DNA of 64,000 nt, taken from NCBI GenBank assembly GCA_000296795.1, contig BAFH01000004.1, positions 992,001 through 1,056,000 on the forward strand, written 5' to 3'. The translations under genes and the position numbers were made by a program. Shown here piece by piece: positions 46,166 through 53,749 of this stretch; the first letter of the stretch is position 1; the number at the start of each line of letters is the position of its first letter. The notes beneath the pieces were generated by a model. That model was not told the origin of the DNA and ran no database searches. It saw nothing but the letters and a program-made list of their open reading frames with translations. Source of the DNA: Candidatus Jettenia caeni (lineage in GTDB: Bacteria > Planctomycetota > Brocadiia > Brocadiales > Brocadiaceae).

Positions 46166-46287
46166 AATCGGTTTTCAGTCATCTATCGGTGCTCTTTGCT
46201 GAGCATGGTAATTTTAGATTTAAACGAGGGCGGATCAACCATTGCGTTGGACCTCTTTGGGTCAATGACATCTGGATCTCATCCCTC
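46166..46287 (-). ncRNA. Bridge RNA (donor- and target-binding loops) of the IS110-type element
   Basis: Two stem-loops with split internal loops. Donor loop 46166-46220: guides CATCTAT (46180-46186) and ATGGTAAT (46205-46212) equal the left element end with core and the inverse of the right end with core; inner stem TGCTC/GAGCA. Target loop 46226-46287: guides CATTGCG (46240-46246) and ATGACAT (46265-46271) equal the right target half with core and the inverse of the left half; inner stem TTG(G)ACC/GGTCAA, outer stems GAGGG/CCCTC and GGATC/GATCT. Strand of transcription is not proven. Confidence 0.85.
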
Positions 46288-46336
46288 TGTCAAGAAAACA
46301 GGTGCGAACCAGCCTTTCATGCCTTCTTACCCTGTT

Positions 46337-47068
46337 TTACTTGATGAGATTGCCGGTGATCAGTCTGTCATTATAGTTCTCACTCTTCCTCCATACGCTT
46401 AAAGATATTGCCGCTATCTTACGACATACTGCATTATAGGCATTGTCATGACTGATACCTCTCAACCGCAAGGTATCGTAATAGTTCCTTAAACCGCTCT
46501 TACCCTTTAAAACCGAATGTCCTGCCATCTTGTATACGCATTTTAATATCCGATTTCCCCAAATCTTTTCACTCCCATATCCCCTGCCGTCACTTATCCT
46601 CTTATGCCTCACCAACCCACAGTAGCTGTAATATTTGTACTTACTGCTAAATCTCTCCGGGTCTATTACCTGGGAGACGATCTTCGCCGCCTGGATACTC
46701 CCAATACCGGGAATGCTCTTGAGATATTTTATCTCTTGAAATCCCTTACTGCATCGAACGATCTCTTTTCCATATTCCTGCCTGCTTTCTTCCATCTTCT
46801 CCGTCTTTTTCTTCTTGTAGTCACCATTTGCTACTGGATTGCATACGATCAGCTCATCTACTTCTGGTCTCAATATCTCATAGAGCCAGTTGCTTAATTC
46901 ACACTCTTCAAAGGTCAGTTTCTTAACACCCTCTATGCCCCTCAAATACTTCACCAAAAGCCGACCGTTGCTCTCAATCGTAGTGTTGTCTGCTTCCCTC
47001 CCTCTTTCATCCGTTACATTGAATGTACAGGTTGACGAATGTGCATCCAATCCTATATACTTTATCAT
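46337..47068 (-). pseudogene. IS110-family recombinase with internal deletion
   Basis: 243 residues where about 340-400 are normal. The N-terminal DEDD domain begins normally (IKYIGLDAHSSTCTF, first catalytic Asp; FEECELSNWLYEIL, Glu) but after VCNPVANGDYKKKKT the frame jumps to EKMEESRQEYGKEIVRC, so the segment that should hold the last two acidic residues (the KTDxxDA-type block) and the coiled linker is missing. The C-terminal transposase_20 domain is present (SIPGIGSIQAAKIVSQVIDPERF, YCGLVRHKRISDGRG, with the serine-containing HSVLKGKS). Probably inactive; the bridge RNA remains usable in trans. Confidence 0.85.
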
Positions 47069-47338
47069 ACAGCCTCCTTTCCAAGGTTTAAAGTCTTACC
47101 ACCTTCATTGGTGGTCTCAAGCCTTTATGATATTTAATATCACAAAAGGTTATTGCCTGTTCAAGGCTTTTTAACCTCCTTGGAAGGACGCTGCTTTTTC
47201 ATATTACCATTGCGAGGGTAGTGTCCGAAATAATCCCTTGAAGAGTTCAGAAAAGATTGCTTCGGAAAAGACCCTCGCAATGACAGACCGGGGAATCGTT
47301 CTTCTGTTGATGATATGTTTGGTTTCATCATTTGGATA

Positions 47339-48121
47339 CTAAGGACTAAAGGGACAACCCGAACCTTTACCAAACTTAAAAATTTTTTCTTCTCCCTTCG
47401 TAAACCTTTTTTCCATTCCTGAAGACATTTGAAATTCTATATCTCCTTTCTGCTTTTCAGAAAGAAGCAACCACTCTTTTTCAGGAAGAATCGCAGAGAA
47501 CCTTTGTATATCCTCTGCTCCATGAATAAAAAGGATGGTAGCCAGAACTCCCGCTTCTTCTGCCGTGCCAGCCATAGCCGTAACGGCCAAATTCCCATTC
47601 TTAACCGGTTTTCCTGTCTTTGGATTAATAAAGTGCAGAGAAAATCTATCCTGCACCGTGGTATACCTTGGATAATCAGCGACGAATGCAACGCCCCGAT
47701 CAACCAACTGCAAAGAACCTATCACGGAGTTTTCTTTTACCGGATGAAGAATTCCTACTTTCCACGAATTTTTCTCAGAAGGCGGTTCTATCATGCGGGT
47801 AATACTTCCGTAGTTTATACAAACCTTGCTTACCCCTGATTCCTTGAAAAGCTCTAAGGCCCTGTCTACTGCATATCCTCTGATAACAGGTCCCAGGTCT
47901 ATCTTTGTCTGCTTATGAGTAAAAGAAATTAACTTGTCATTGTCATCTATCTCGATATTTTTATAAGAAACTGCCTGAAGAAGTGATAGAAGCTTATCTT
48001 CCCTTACCTCTTTCAAGGTGCCCTTGTAAATTCCCCAACGCTCTAGTAACGGAGATACCGTTATATCAAAGGCGCCTTCAGTAAGCTGGGCGTATTCATA
48101 ACAGCGTTTAATGACTCCCAA
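47339..48121 (-). pseudogene. apbE: ApbE-like flavin transferase, 3' part after a frameshift
   Basis: Reading frame of 260 codons encoding most of an ApbE (FAD:protein FMN transferase) domain: AQLTEGAFDITVSPLLERWG, IDLGPVIRGYAVDRALELFKESGV, and LAVTAMAGTAEEAGVLATILFIHG (the metal/flavin-site region). It has no credible start (TTG) and the preceding codons read on as CDKEVLGVIKR, matching what is missing from the frame ahead of it. A one-base loss in the A5/T5 run near 48138-48143 would explain the break. The stop codon is supplied by the end of the adjacent MITE-2. ApbE proteins covalently attach FMN to threonine. Confidence 0.75.
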
Positions 48122-48786
48122 AACCTCTTTATCACAGGAAAAAGTGTTTTTCCGGCCTTCTTATTTAACGCCTTCAGTTCCCTCTTAAAGAGCCTCTCAA
48201 TACGCTCTATTTCCTGGAAGGCTTTATGCGCCAGAGAAAAAAATTGTTTTTCACTCTCCACCTCAGCGGCTACTACTGCTTTTACGCCCTCAATAATTTT
48301 TGCTGTAGTAAACATCTGTTTGTAAGACCCTTGCATGGTTAAAAACCTCCTGCGGCTGACCTCATGCCCACGGGTCTCCCGATAGATCATTACCGCCACA
48401 TCAAGGATCTTCCCCTGTGTATCTGTGCTGAGAATCCAGGTGATGGGATGAAAACAACCCATCTCTTCTGTAATTATGGCATAACGATCTATCACATTCC
48501 CTTTTTTACCGAAATAGACCTGAAAGGCTGTTTCCAGATCTCGTCTCTTCAATAATCCCTGTATGTACTCTCTTCCTTTTGGAGTAAGAACAAGAAATTC
48601 GGATTCTATAGAATCGCAACCAGCAAAAACCTTAGCTAAGGCTTCTTCTTCCTCCATGAATACTTGAAATTGATAATTTTCCGGCGGTTCCTCCTCTTCA
48701 AGCAGGGATTGCCCTACAGACAGGTTTAAAGGAAATGCAAAAGTAATGAGTAAAAGAATGAAAAAGAAGAACTTTTTTACAACCAT
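48061..48786 (-). pseudogene. FMN_bind-like domain plus ApbE N-terminus, 5' part of a frameshifted gene
   Basis: From ATG 48786 (MVVKKFFFFILLL...) the frame has a signal peptide, then a region resembling an FMN-binding/RnfG-type domain (GCFHPITWILSTDTQGKILDVAVMIYRETRGHEVSRRRFL), though the usual SGAT flavinylation motif is not visible, then the start of an ApbE domain (HKAFQEIERIERLF, LNKKAGKTLF) before running out of frame to a stop at 48061. Joined to the next frame it would be about 500 residues: an exported FMN_bind-ApbE fusion. A longer start at 48870 would overlap the CbiX-like gene. Real mutation or sequencing error cannot be told apart here. Confidence 0.65.
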
Positions 48787-48818
48787 AATTCTTGAGACTC
48801 CTTCTATTGATACGACTT

Positions 48819-49841
48819 TTATTTTTCCATGGATTTTGCCAACGCTTCTTTTACCTGCTTTTCTATCCATATCGTTATATTCTCATGAGGCAGCAAGGTT
48901 TTACCATTGAAGATATAGGTAAGCCCTTTTAGTGCTTCAACAATCTCATTTTCTACACCGCCGGAGGAAAGTAAGTGCGGGATGATAATAACCCTTCCAT
49001 CCTCCCTACTTGCTTTTACCATTGTTCTCAGCTTATAAATTGCCTTGTCTTTAATCTCTTTCGGGGCATCGCTTCTCCATGTAGCAACCTCAACTTCCTT
49101 AAATCCTCCTCTTTCACGGACATACCCGGCGAGTTTTTGCATATCATCCAGCCAAAGCTTATTCTCGCTTTCATCATTAGGCCCATGTCCAACCAGGATA
49201 ACGGTTTCTTTCACCGGATTCTTACTTAACTCACGAGATCTTTCCAAAAGGATCTCTGCCACAAAAGGACTATCATTAAGAGCTTCTGTCATAGAAAACC
49301 TTAGCTTACTCTCTAAACGGGGTAAGGATTTAACGTCTGTAGTGTTGGGTAATTCTTTTTGCAGACCGAGGATGTAGCGGGAATTACCTATAATTGGACT
49401 GTGAGAAGAGATGAACAGTGGAACTACTATTACCCTGGAAATACCCTTTTCTTCTAATTTGCGAACCGCTTCCTTTATAGTCTCCGGATCAGCCATACCA
49501 AAGGCCACTTCTAACGGATACGTATCTTTGAGTGGCTTGACGGCTTCTAAAACAGAGGCATTCCACGATGGGATTTCTTCCGGGGGCTGTTCTCCATGAA
49601 CGTGACCCGCTCCTTGCTCTCCATGCCCATGATGCGCCCCGTGCGCAAGAACCAGCACCCCGATGGTTTTTGGCTGTACCACTGCTGATAGTGCTTTTTC
49701 TTCTGTACAGGAGACTTGATCAGAACTTTGCGCATTATGTAATCCCTTTTTTCCCTCCTGACCCAAGATTGAGGGAACGTGTAAAAGACCTATAACGAGC
49801 AACATGAGAGATAGAATGTTCCAAAAAGTAAATCTTTCCAT
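48819..49841 (-). CDS. Exported CbiX-like chelatase-family protein with His-rich loop
   Basis: 340 residues with a signal peptide (LSLMLLVIGLLHVPSILG). Two chelatase-like halves: KTIGVLVLAHGAHHGHGEQG with ISRVIVVPLFISSHSPI, and ETVILVGHGPNDESENKLW with RVIIIPHLLSSGGVENEI, each with the HG metal histidine of CbiX/sirohydrochlorin chelatases. Between the first HG and the helix is a histidine-rich loop (HHGHGEQGAGHVHGEQ). CbiX enzymes act in the cytosol; this one is predicted outside it, so it may bind or insert metal in the anammoxosome/periplasm rather than make sirohaem. RBS AAGGAGGAA upstream. 32 bp before the FMN_bind-like gene. Confidence 0.8.
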   Translation of the reverse strand: MERFTFWNILSLMLLVIGLLHVPSILGQEGKKGLHNAQSSDQVSCTEEKALSAVVQPKTIGVLVLAHGAHHGHGEQGAGHVHGEQPPEEIPSWNASVLEAVKPLKDTYPLEVAFGMADPETIKEAVRKLEEKGISRVIVVPLFISSHSPIIGNSRYILGLQKELPNTTDVKSLPRLESKLRFSMTEALNDSPFVAEILLERSRELSKNPVKETVILVGHGPNDESENKLWLDDMQKLAGYVRERGGFKEVEVATWRSDAPKEIKDKAIYKLRTMVKASREDGRVIIIPHLLSSGGVENEIVEALKGLTYIFNGKTLLPHENITIWIEKQVKEALAKSMEK

Positions 49842-49879
49842 TCCTTATTCCTCCTTGTCAAAAATCTTTTAAGAGGAGA

Positions 49880-50065
49880 GACTATCCCACGGGTCATTGC
49901 GAGGGTCTTGTCCGAAGCAATCCTTTGCATGCTTCAGAAGGGATTGCTTCGGACAAGACCCTCGCAATGACATTTTAGGGAATCCATAACGTTCCCTATA
50001 CCAGCATACAACCAAAGACTCAACTTGCACCATATTTTGTTCGGTTTCATCTCCTGGATGCTATA
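49880..50065. mobile_element. MITE-2 fragment (right half)
   Basis: Carries GTCATTGCGAGGGTCTTGTC and its inverse, and the right end TTCGGTTTCATCTCCTGGAT then GCTATA, but the left terminus is degraded. Lies upstream of the CbiX-like gene. Confidence 0.6.
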
Positions 50066-50085
50066 AATACACCTAATTCCTGGAT

Positions 50086-50130
50086 AACATGCCGTGTTCC
50101 GTGATACACACGGCATGTTATGGTTTTTTT
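50086..50130 (+). terminator. Rho-independent terminator (plus strand)
   Basis: AACATGCCGTGT (50086-50097) pairs with ACACGGCATGTT (50108-50119), followed by TATGG and T7-8. The T-run is on the plus strand although no plus-strand gene is evident upstream, so it could block antisense read-through. Confidence 0.7.
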
Positions 50131-50181
50131 GACAACTCCACAATTACTGAGAAACTTTGTTTCGGGAGACTATACAAGTAA

Positions 50182-50249
50182 GAGCCTATCCGAAAACCTC
50201 TTGTGAAGTATATTCTTTCTGTAGCTGATAGGGGTTTTCGGACAGGCTC
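50182..50249. repeat. 68-bp inverted repeat, IS/MITE remnant candidate
   Basis: GAGCCTATCCGAAAACC and the inverse of GAGCCTGTCCGAAAACC bound a 34-bp centre (16 of 17 arm bases pair). The arm looks like a transposon terminal repeat; no duplication is evident. It lies 33 bp downstream of the 94-residue gene and could also stop its transcript. Confidence 0.5.
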
Positions 50250-50281
50250 CAGATACTCTTTGATTTGTAAGAATGCAGCTT

Positions 50282-50566
50282 TTATACCAAAGAACCTTTG
50301 TCTCTTACTGCTTCAATACATTCTTCGGACAGAACGGGTATGTGCCTTGTTTGTGCTTCCTTTATTATTTGGTTGAGAGATAACGAGTAAGGGGCATCTT
50401 TTCCCAATATCACCAAGTCTACAAACGGCACAAAGGCAATTGTTGCCACATCTAAATCTCCACTATTTTTTGCAGAGTAGAAATGGATAGTCGTTATCCC
50501 AGAATTCTCAAGTTTTTGTACCATACCGATGAGTCTCTCAAGACTGCTGATTATCATTGCTGACAT
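50282..50566 (-). CDS. Small conserved-looking protein, last gene of the P1B ATPase cluster
   Basis: 94-residue soluble protein with an alpha/beta pattern: MIISSLERLIGMVQKLENSGITTIHFY, ATIAFVPFVDLVILGKDAPY and IPVLSEECIEAV. Not recognised. The final strand-helix (RHIPVLSEECIEAVRDKG) resembles the end of BRCT- or receiver-like small domains. It starts 37 bp after the ATPase stop, on the same strand, so it is probably cotranscribed with the cluster. Confidence 0.7.
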   Translation of the reverse strand: MSAMIISSLERLIGMVQKLENSGITTIHFYSAKNSGDLDVATIAFVPFVDLVILGKDAPYSLSLNQIIKEAQTRHIPVLSEECIEAVRDKGSLV

Positions 50567-50603
50567 AATTTACCTCTTTTCATCCTGTTCTTTTTATCAT
50601 GTA

Positions 50604-52673
50604 TCAAGTATATTTATAGGGTCTCAGTGTACGAGCAGATACAATAACTGTTGCGGCGTTATGGGCAAGAGCTGAAAAGATAGGGCTTATCATTCCTCCT
50701 ATGCCAAGTCCTATCAGGGCCGTATTGATTCCTATAATATATCGAAAATTCCTTTGAATACGGGACATGGCATCCTGAGCGATCTTCCTTGCCTCGATAA
50801 TTCCATCAAGCCCCCTCTCCAGGAGCAAGATATCGCATGTCGCCTTTGCAATATCTGCACCATGCTTCATAGATATACCAACATCTGCAAGGGAAATAGC
50901 GGGGGAGTCATTGATGCCGTCTCCAACCATTGCAACTACGTAACCTTTACTTTTCAGGTCTCTCACTACTGTTGTCTTTCCTTCAGGAAGAACTTGTGCA
51001 TAGTATTCATCTATTCCAAGTTTTTCTGCCACATTCCGTGCGGCAGCCTCATGGTCACCGGTAAGCATAATGATCCGTTCTATCCCCAAATCCTTAAGCA
51101 TATTGAGAAACATGTGCGAATCTGCTCGTATACGGTCTTCAATAACTATGATACCTGCAAGCTCATTTTCCATAGCTACATAAAGCAATGAATATCCCTT
51201 ATCCACAAAATTTTTTATTACGCGTTCTTCACATTCCACATGAATCCTGTTGTCTTCGTGTATAAAATGTTTGCTTCCCACCAGTATCCTTCTCCCTTTA
51301 ATCTTCGATGCAATACCATGAGCAAGGATATACTCCACTTCCGCATGTTTCTCCTCATGAACAATGCCTTCTTCCTCTGCCTTTTTAACTACAGCAGTAG
51401 CTACCGGATGAGGAAAATGTTCTTCCACGCATGCTACATTTTTTAACAGATATTCCCGGCTAAAACCGCTAAAGGGGAGAAGATCAAAAACCTTTGGTTT
51501 TGCCTCAGTAAGGGTTCCTGTTTTATCAAAAACAAAGACATTTGCATCTGCTAGTTTCTCTACAAATTTACCGCCTTTTATGAGAATACCGCGCCTCGAC
51601 GCAGCTATCATTGCGGACATAATCGTTAACGGCGTTGATAATTTCAGGGCGCATGAGTAATCTATCAGCAGTACTGAAATCGCCTTTAATGGATTCCTGG
51701 TAAGGAGATAGGTTACTCCACTCAGTAGGAAACTATAAGGAACTATCCTGTTTGCAAGCCTTTCTGCATAGTTTTGCACATCCGCTTTTAGACCTTCTGA
51801 TTCTTCAATCACCTTAATTACTTTAGAAACCCTTGTTTCATCACCAACTCTTATAGCTTGTATTATCAAAGAACCTTCTTCCAGTACAGTACCTGCGTAA
51901 ACCATCAATCCTGCATTTTTAGGGACAGGAAATGGTTCACCGGTGATCGATGATTGATTTACCAGCGCCACGCCCTCCGCAACCATACCATCCACGGGAA
52001 TACTACTCCCTGCCCTTACAACGACAAGATCGCCTGCCATTACCTCTTTTACATGAATCCTTAATTCCCAGCCGTTCCTCTTTACCCATGCCCAATCGTC
52101 CCGCCACTCGAACATGCTTGCAAGACTCTCCCTTGATTTTTGCCGTATCCTCTCCTCAAGATAGTCGCCAACCTTCAAAAAGAAGGTGATAATGCTTGTT
52201 GCAAGATAATCTCTTCGGATTAATGATATGCCAATAGCTGTAGAATCAAGGGTATCTACATTTAAGCGCCTGTTCAGAACTGCCCTGAGGCCTTTTTTCA
52301 AGATAGGTATGGCGCCATACAAAGAGATTAACGGCGCTAGTACGGGAGGTATAACAGGTCTCATAATGAAGAGAGTCCCCGCCAATACTACAATCTTTTT
52401 TTTCCGTTCAAGCATAGTGTGCTTTGCCTTCCCTTTTCTCTCAAAGGGTATGGGTATTTCTTGTATTGTCTTCAACACAGTATCCCTTACAGTCCTGCTG
52501 CCATTGTGATGAATAAGCAGACTTCCCGTTCGGTAATGAAAGGATACCTTATGAACTCCCTCAATAGGTGAAAATAGTCCCTCTATCCGGGAATTATCAG
52601 GAATATGCCTTTTAGGCAGGGAGAGACATATCTTTACCCTTTGAGGGAGTTCATGGATAACACGGTAATGCAT
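50604..52673 (-). CDS. P1B-type metal ATPase with SCA signature (P1B-6, FezB-like)
   Basis: 689-residue membrane ATPase. N-terminus lacks a CxxC metal domain; instead residues about 1-75 form an HMA_2-like fold (ELPQRVKICLSLP, GVHKVSFHYRTGSLLIHH). Seen: actuator SSITGEP (241-247), metal-site helix SCALKLSTP (340-348, in place of CPC), phosphorylation site DKTGT (Asp383), FPHPVATAVV (HP motif), MLTGDHEAAA and VGDGINDSPAL-type hinge (VAMVGDGINDSPAISLADVG). The SCA motif marks the P1B-6 group, whose member FezB loads iron into ferrosomes. Its ATG overlaps the stop of the preceding 61-residue gene by one base. Transported ion not proven; iron is the best guess. Confidence 0.85.
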   Translation of the reverse strand: MHYRVIHELPQRVKICLSLPKRHIPDNSRIEGLFSPIEGVHKVSFHYRTGSLLIHHNGSRTVRDTVLKTIQEIPIPFERKGKAKHTMLERKKKIVVLAGTLFIMRPVIPPVLAPLISLYGAIPILKKGLRAVLNRRLNVDTLDSTAIGISLIRRDYLATSIITFFLKVGDYLEERIRQKSRESLASMFEWRDDWAWVKRNGWELRIHVKEVMAGDLVVVRAGSSIPVDGMVAEGVALVNQSSITGEPFPVPKNAGLMVYAGTVLEEGSLIIQAIRVGDETRVSKVIKVIEESEGLKADVQNYAERLANRIVPYSFLLSGVTYLLTRNPLKAISVLLIDYSCALKLSTPLTIMSAMIAASRRGILIKGGKFVEKLADANVFVFDKTGTLTEAKPKVFDLLPFSGFSREYLLKNVACVEEHFPHPVATAVVKKAEEEGIVHEEKHAEVEYILAHGIASKIKGRRILVGSKHFIHEDNRIHVECEERVIKNFVDKGYSLLYVAMENELAGIIVIEDRIRADSHMFLNMLKDLGIERIIMLTGDHEAAARNVAEKLGIDEYYAQVLPEGKTTVVRDLKSKGYVVAMVGDGINDSPAISLADVGISMKHGADIAKATCDILLLERGLDGIIEARKIAQDAMSRIQRNFRYIIGINTALIGLGIGGMISPIFSALAHNAATVIVSARTLRPYKYT

Positions 52674-52858
52674 TACTTCTTTTCTTTCTCCTCTGAGAGT
52701 CTTTGAAGTATGTGTTCTATTCTCTCGAGCCGGGTTTCCGTTTCTTGTTTCTCCTTAATTCTTGAAAAAAAATACGTTCCGAGGAACACCGCTGTAGCGC
52801 CACTCAAGATGTTTAAAACCGAGCCAAAATACATTCCTGTTCTGCCAATAATATGCAT
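52673..52858 (-). CDS. Small membrane protein with GxxxG and C-terminal coiled coil
   Basis: 61 residues: a hydrophobic helix with GMYFGSVLNILSGATAVFLG (GxxxG and small-xxx-small packing) and a charged coil ETRLERIEHILQRLSEEKEKK. It is tightly coupled to the ATPase gene (one-base overlap) and 1 bp from the gene upstream. In ferrosome clusters small GxxxG proteins accompany the ATPase and are thought to shape the membrane; this is an analogy, not a homology claim. Confidence 0.75.
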   Translation of the reverse strand: MHIIGRTGMYFGSVLNILSGATAVFLGTYFFSRIKEKQETETRLERIEHILQRLSEEKEKK

Positions 52859-52859
52859 G

Positions 52860-53294
52860 TTATACCTCCTCTTTTTTAAGTTTTTGCCTTAAAACCTCTT
52901 CTACTTTTTGTTCTACTCTCCGAAGTATATCTTCCTCCTTTTTCGCTATATGTGCTGTTAATTCAGCATCTTTTTGATATTCATGTTTTGCTTCTGCTAC
53001 GATGTCTTCTACATCCTCTTTCACCTTCTCATACTTTGTTGCCAGCCACTCACTAAACGTAAAGCCTTCCTTTACAGCTCCAACTGCTACGGGCCTTATT
53101 TTCTTTGAGAACTTACCGAACCCAACAACTGCAAGGGCGCCAAGCGCACCGCTTCCCAATAACCAAAGACTTCGCTTGCTGATAAAATAACCCTCTCTCT
53201 GTTTTCCTCCTTCATTATGCCGCCTCTCCTTATACGTTCCTTCTTCATTTTTGTTATCTTTATCTCTTCCCTTTCCTTCAACCTTTTCTTCCAT
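52860..53294 (-). CDS. Membrane-associated protein with GxxxG-rich helix and coiled coil (DUF5132-like)
   Basis: About 144 residues from ATG 53294, which has AAGGAG six bases upstream; the longer frame at 53408 has no comparable RBS. A lysine/glutamate-rich head (EEKVEGKGRDKDNKNEEGTYK) precedes RSLWLLGSGALGALAVVGFGKF, a glycine-rich helix, then FTFSEWLATKYEKVKEDVEDIVAEAKHEYQ and a long coiled coil. The layout fits DUF5132-type partners of HMA_2/P-type ATPase loci. Confidence 0.75.
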   Translation of the reverse strand: MEEKVEGKGRDKDNKNEEGTYKERRHNEGGKQREGYFISKRSLWLLGSGALGALAVVGFGKFSKKIRPVAVGAVKEGFTFSEWLATKYEKVKEDVEDIVAEAKHEYQKDAELTAHIAKKEEDILRRVEQKVEEVLRQKLKKEEV

Positions 53295-53494
53295 AAAGAT
53301 CTCCTTGTACAGAACCAACCTGATATTACGCCTGTCATTTTGCTTCAAAGCAAAGAATCTTACCTGGCGTGTAGAAATTCGGACATCGCAGATCTGCGTG
53401 TTTTGCAAACCATAGTAGGTCGCCAGTCGCCATCAGAAGACAATTTTTGCCCGGATGTACAGAGATTTCAATCCTGTAGGGCAACCCTTTAGGG

Positions 53495-53623
53495 CTATAT
53501 GCATCAAACTAAAATAGGAATTTTCATTTTCTGTAAGCGGTTTTCAGGGTGGCACGGACTGTACAGACGTATAATAATGCGTCTGTACAGTCCGTGTTGC
53601 CGTCTTTAACTTGATGTATATGC
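53495..53623. mobile_element. MITE-1 copy D (129 bp, near-perfect 9-bp duplication)
   Basis: Termini TATATGCATCAAACTAA (from 53496) and TTAACTTGATGTATATG; flanks CCTTTAGGG (53486-53494) and CCTTTAGGT (53624-53632) match at 8 of 9. The interior is a 17-bp perfect hairpin CACGGACTGTACAGACG with its inverse around TATAATAATG. It separates the HMA_2-like gene from the rest of the ATPase cluster. Confidence 0.82.
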
Positions 53624-53749
53624 CCTTTAGGTCTGCTATCCCAGGTAAAGATTCAGGCGGGAAAGCAAGGCTAAGGCCTCGCCCTACATCAGCTTTTTTC
53701 TAAAAACCGAATTATTACGAGATCTTCCATGTAATTTTCAGTAATTACA

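Larger units (their letters stand above)
45982..47207 (-). mobile_element. IS110/IS1111-type insertion element (internally deleted recombinase)
   Basis: Exact ends follow from comparison with the intact MITE-2: GAAAATGTCAT | CTATGAAAAAGC on the left and TCATATTAC | CATTGCGAGGG on the right, with CAT as shared core (45979-45981 and 47208-47210). Subterminal inverted repeats ATGAAAAAGCA (45984-45994) and TGCTTTTTCAT (47192-47202) are perfect, a feature of the IS1111 subgroup. 139 bp lie upstream and 355 bp downstream of the recombinase gene; the longer side carries the bridge RNA. Confidence 0.9.
45885..47341. mobile_element. MITE-2 copy interrupted by an IS110-type element
   Basis: Left end CAGTATCCAATAGATGAAAC, right end GGTTTCATCATTTGGATACTA. 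The two pieces 45885-45981 and 47208-47341 join into a sequence colinear with the intact copy at 24863-25090, with no loss at the join. Its right-terminal TAG doubles as the stop codon of the ApbE-like reading frame. Confidence 0.9.

Noticed and set aside
46105-46402. Two plus-strand ORFs of 68-79 residues downstream of the IS110 recombinase
   Set aside because: They overlap the bridge RNA stem-loops, which explain the conservation better; no RBS.
47069-47207. Bridge RNA upstream of the recombinase, as in IS621
   Set aside because: This 139-bp side has hairpins, but no segments matching the target or donor junction; the matching guides are on the downstream side.
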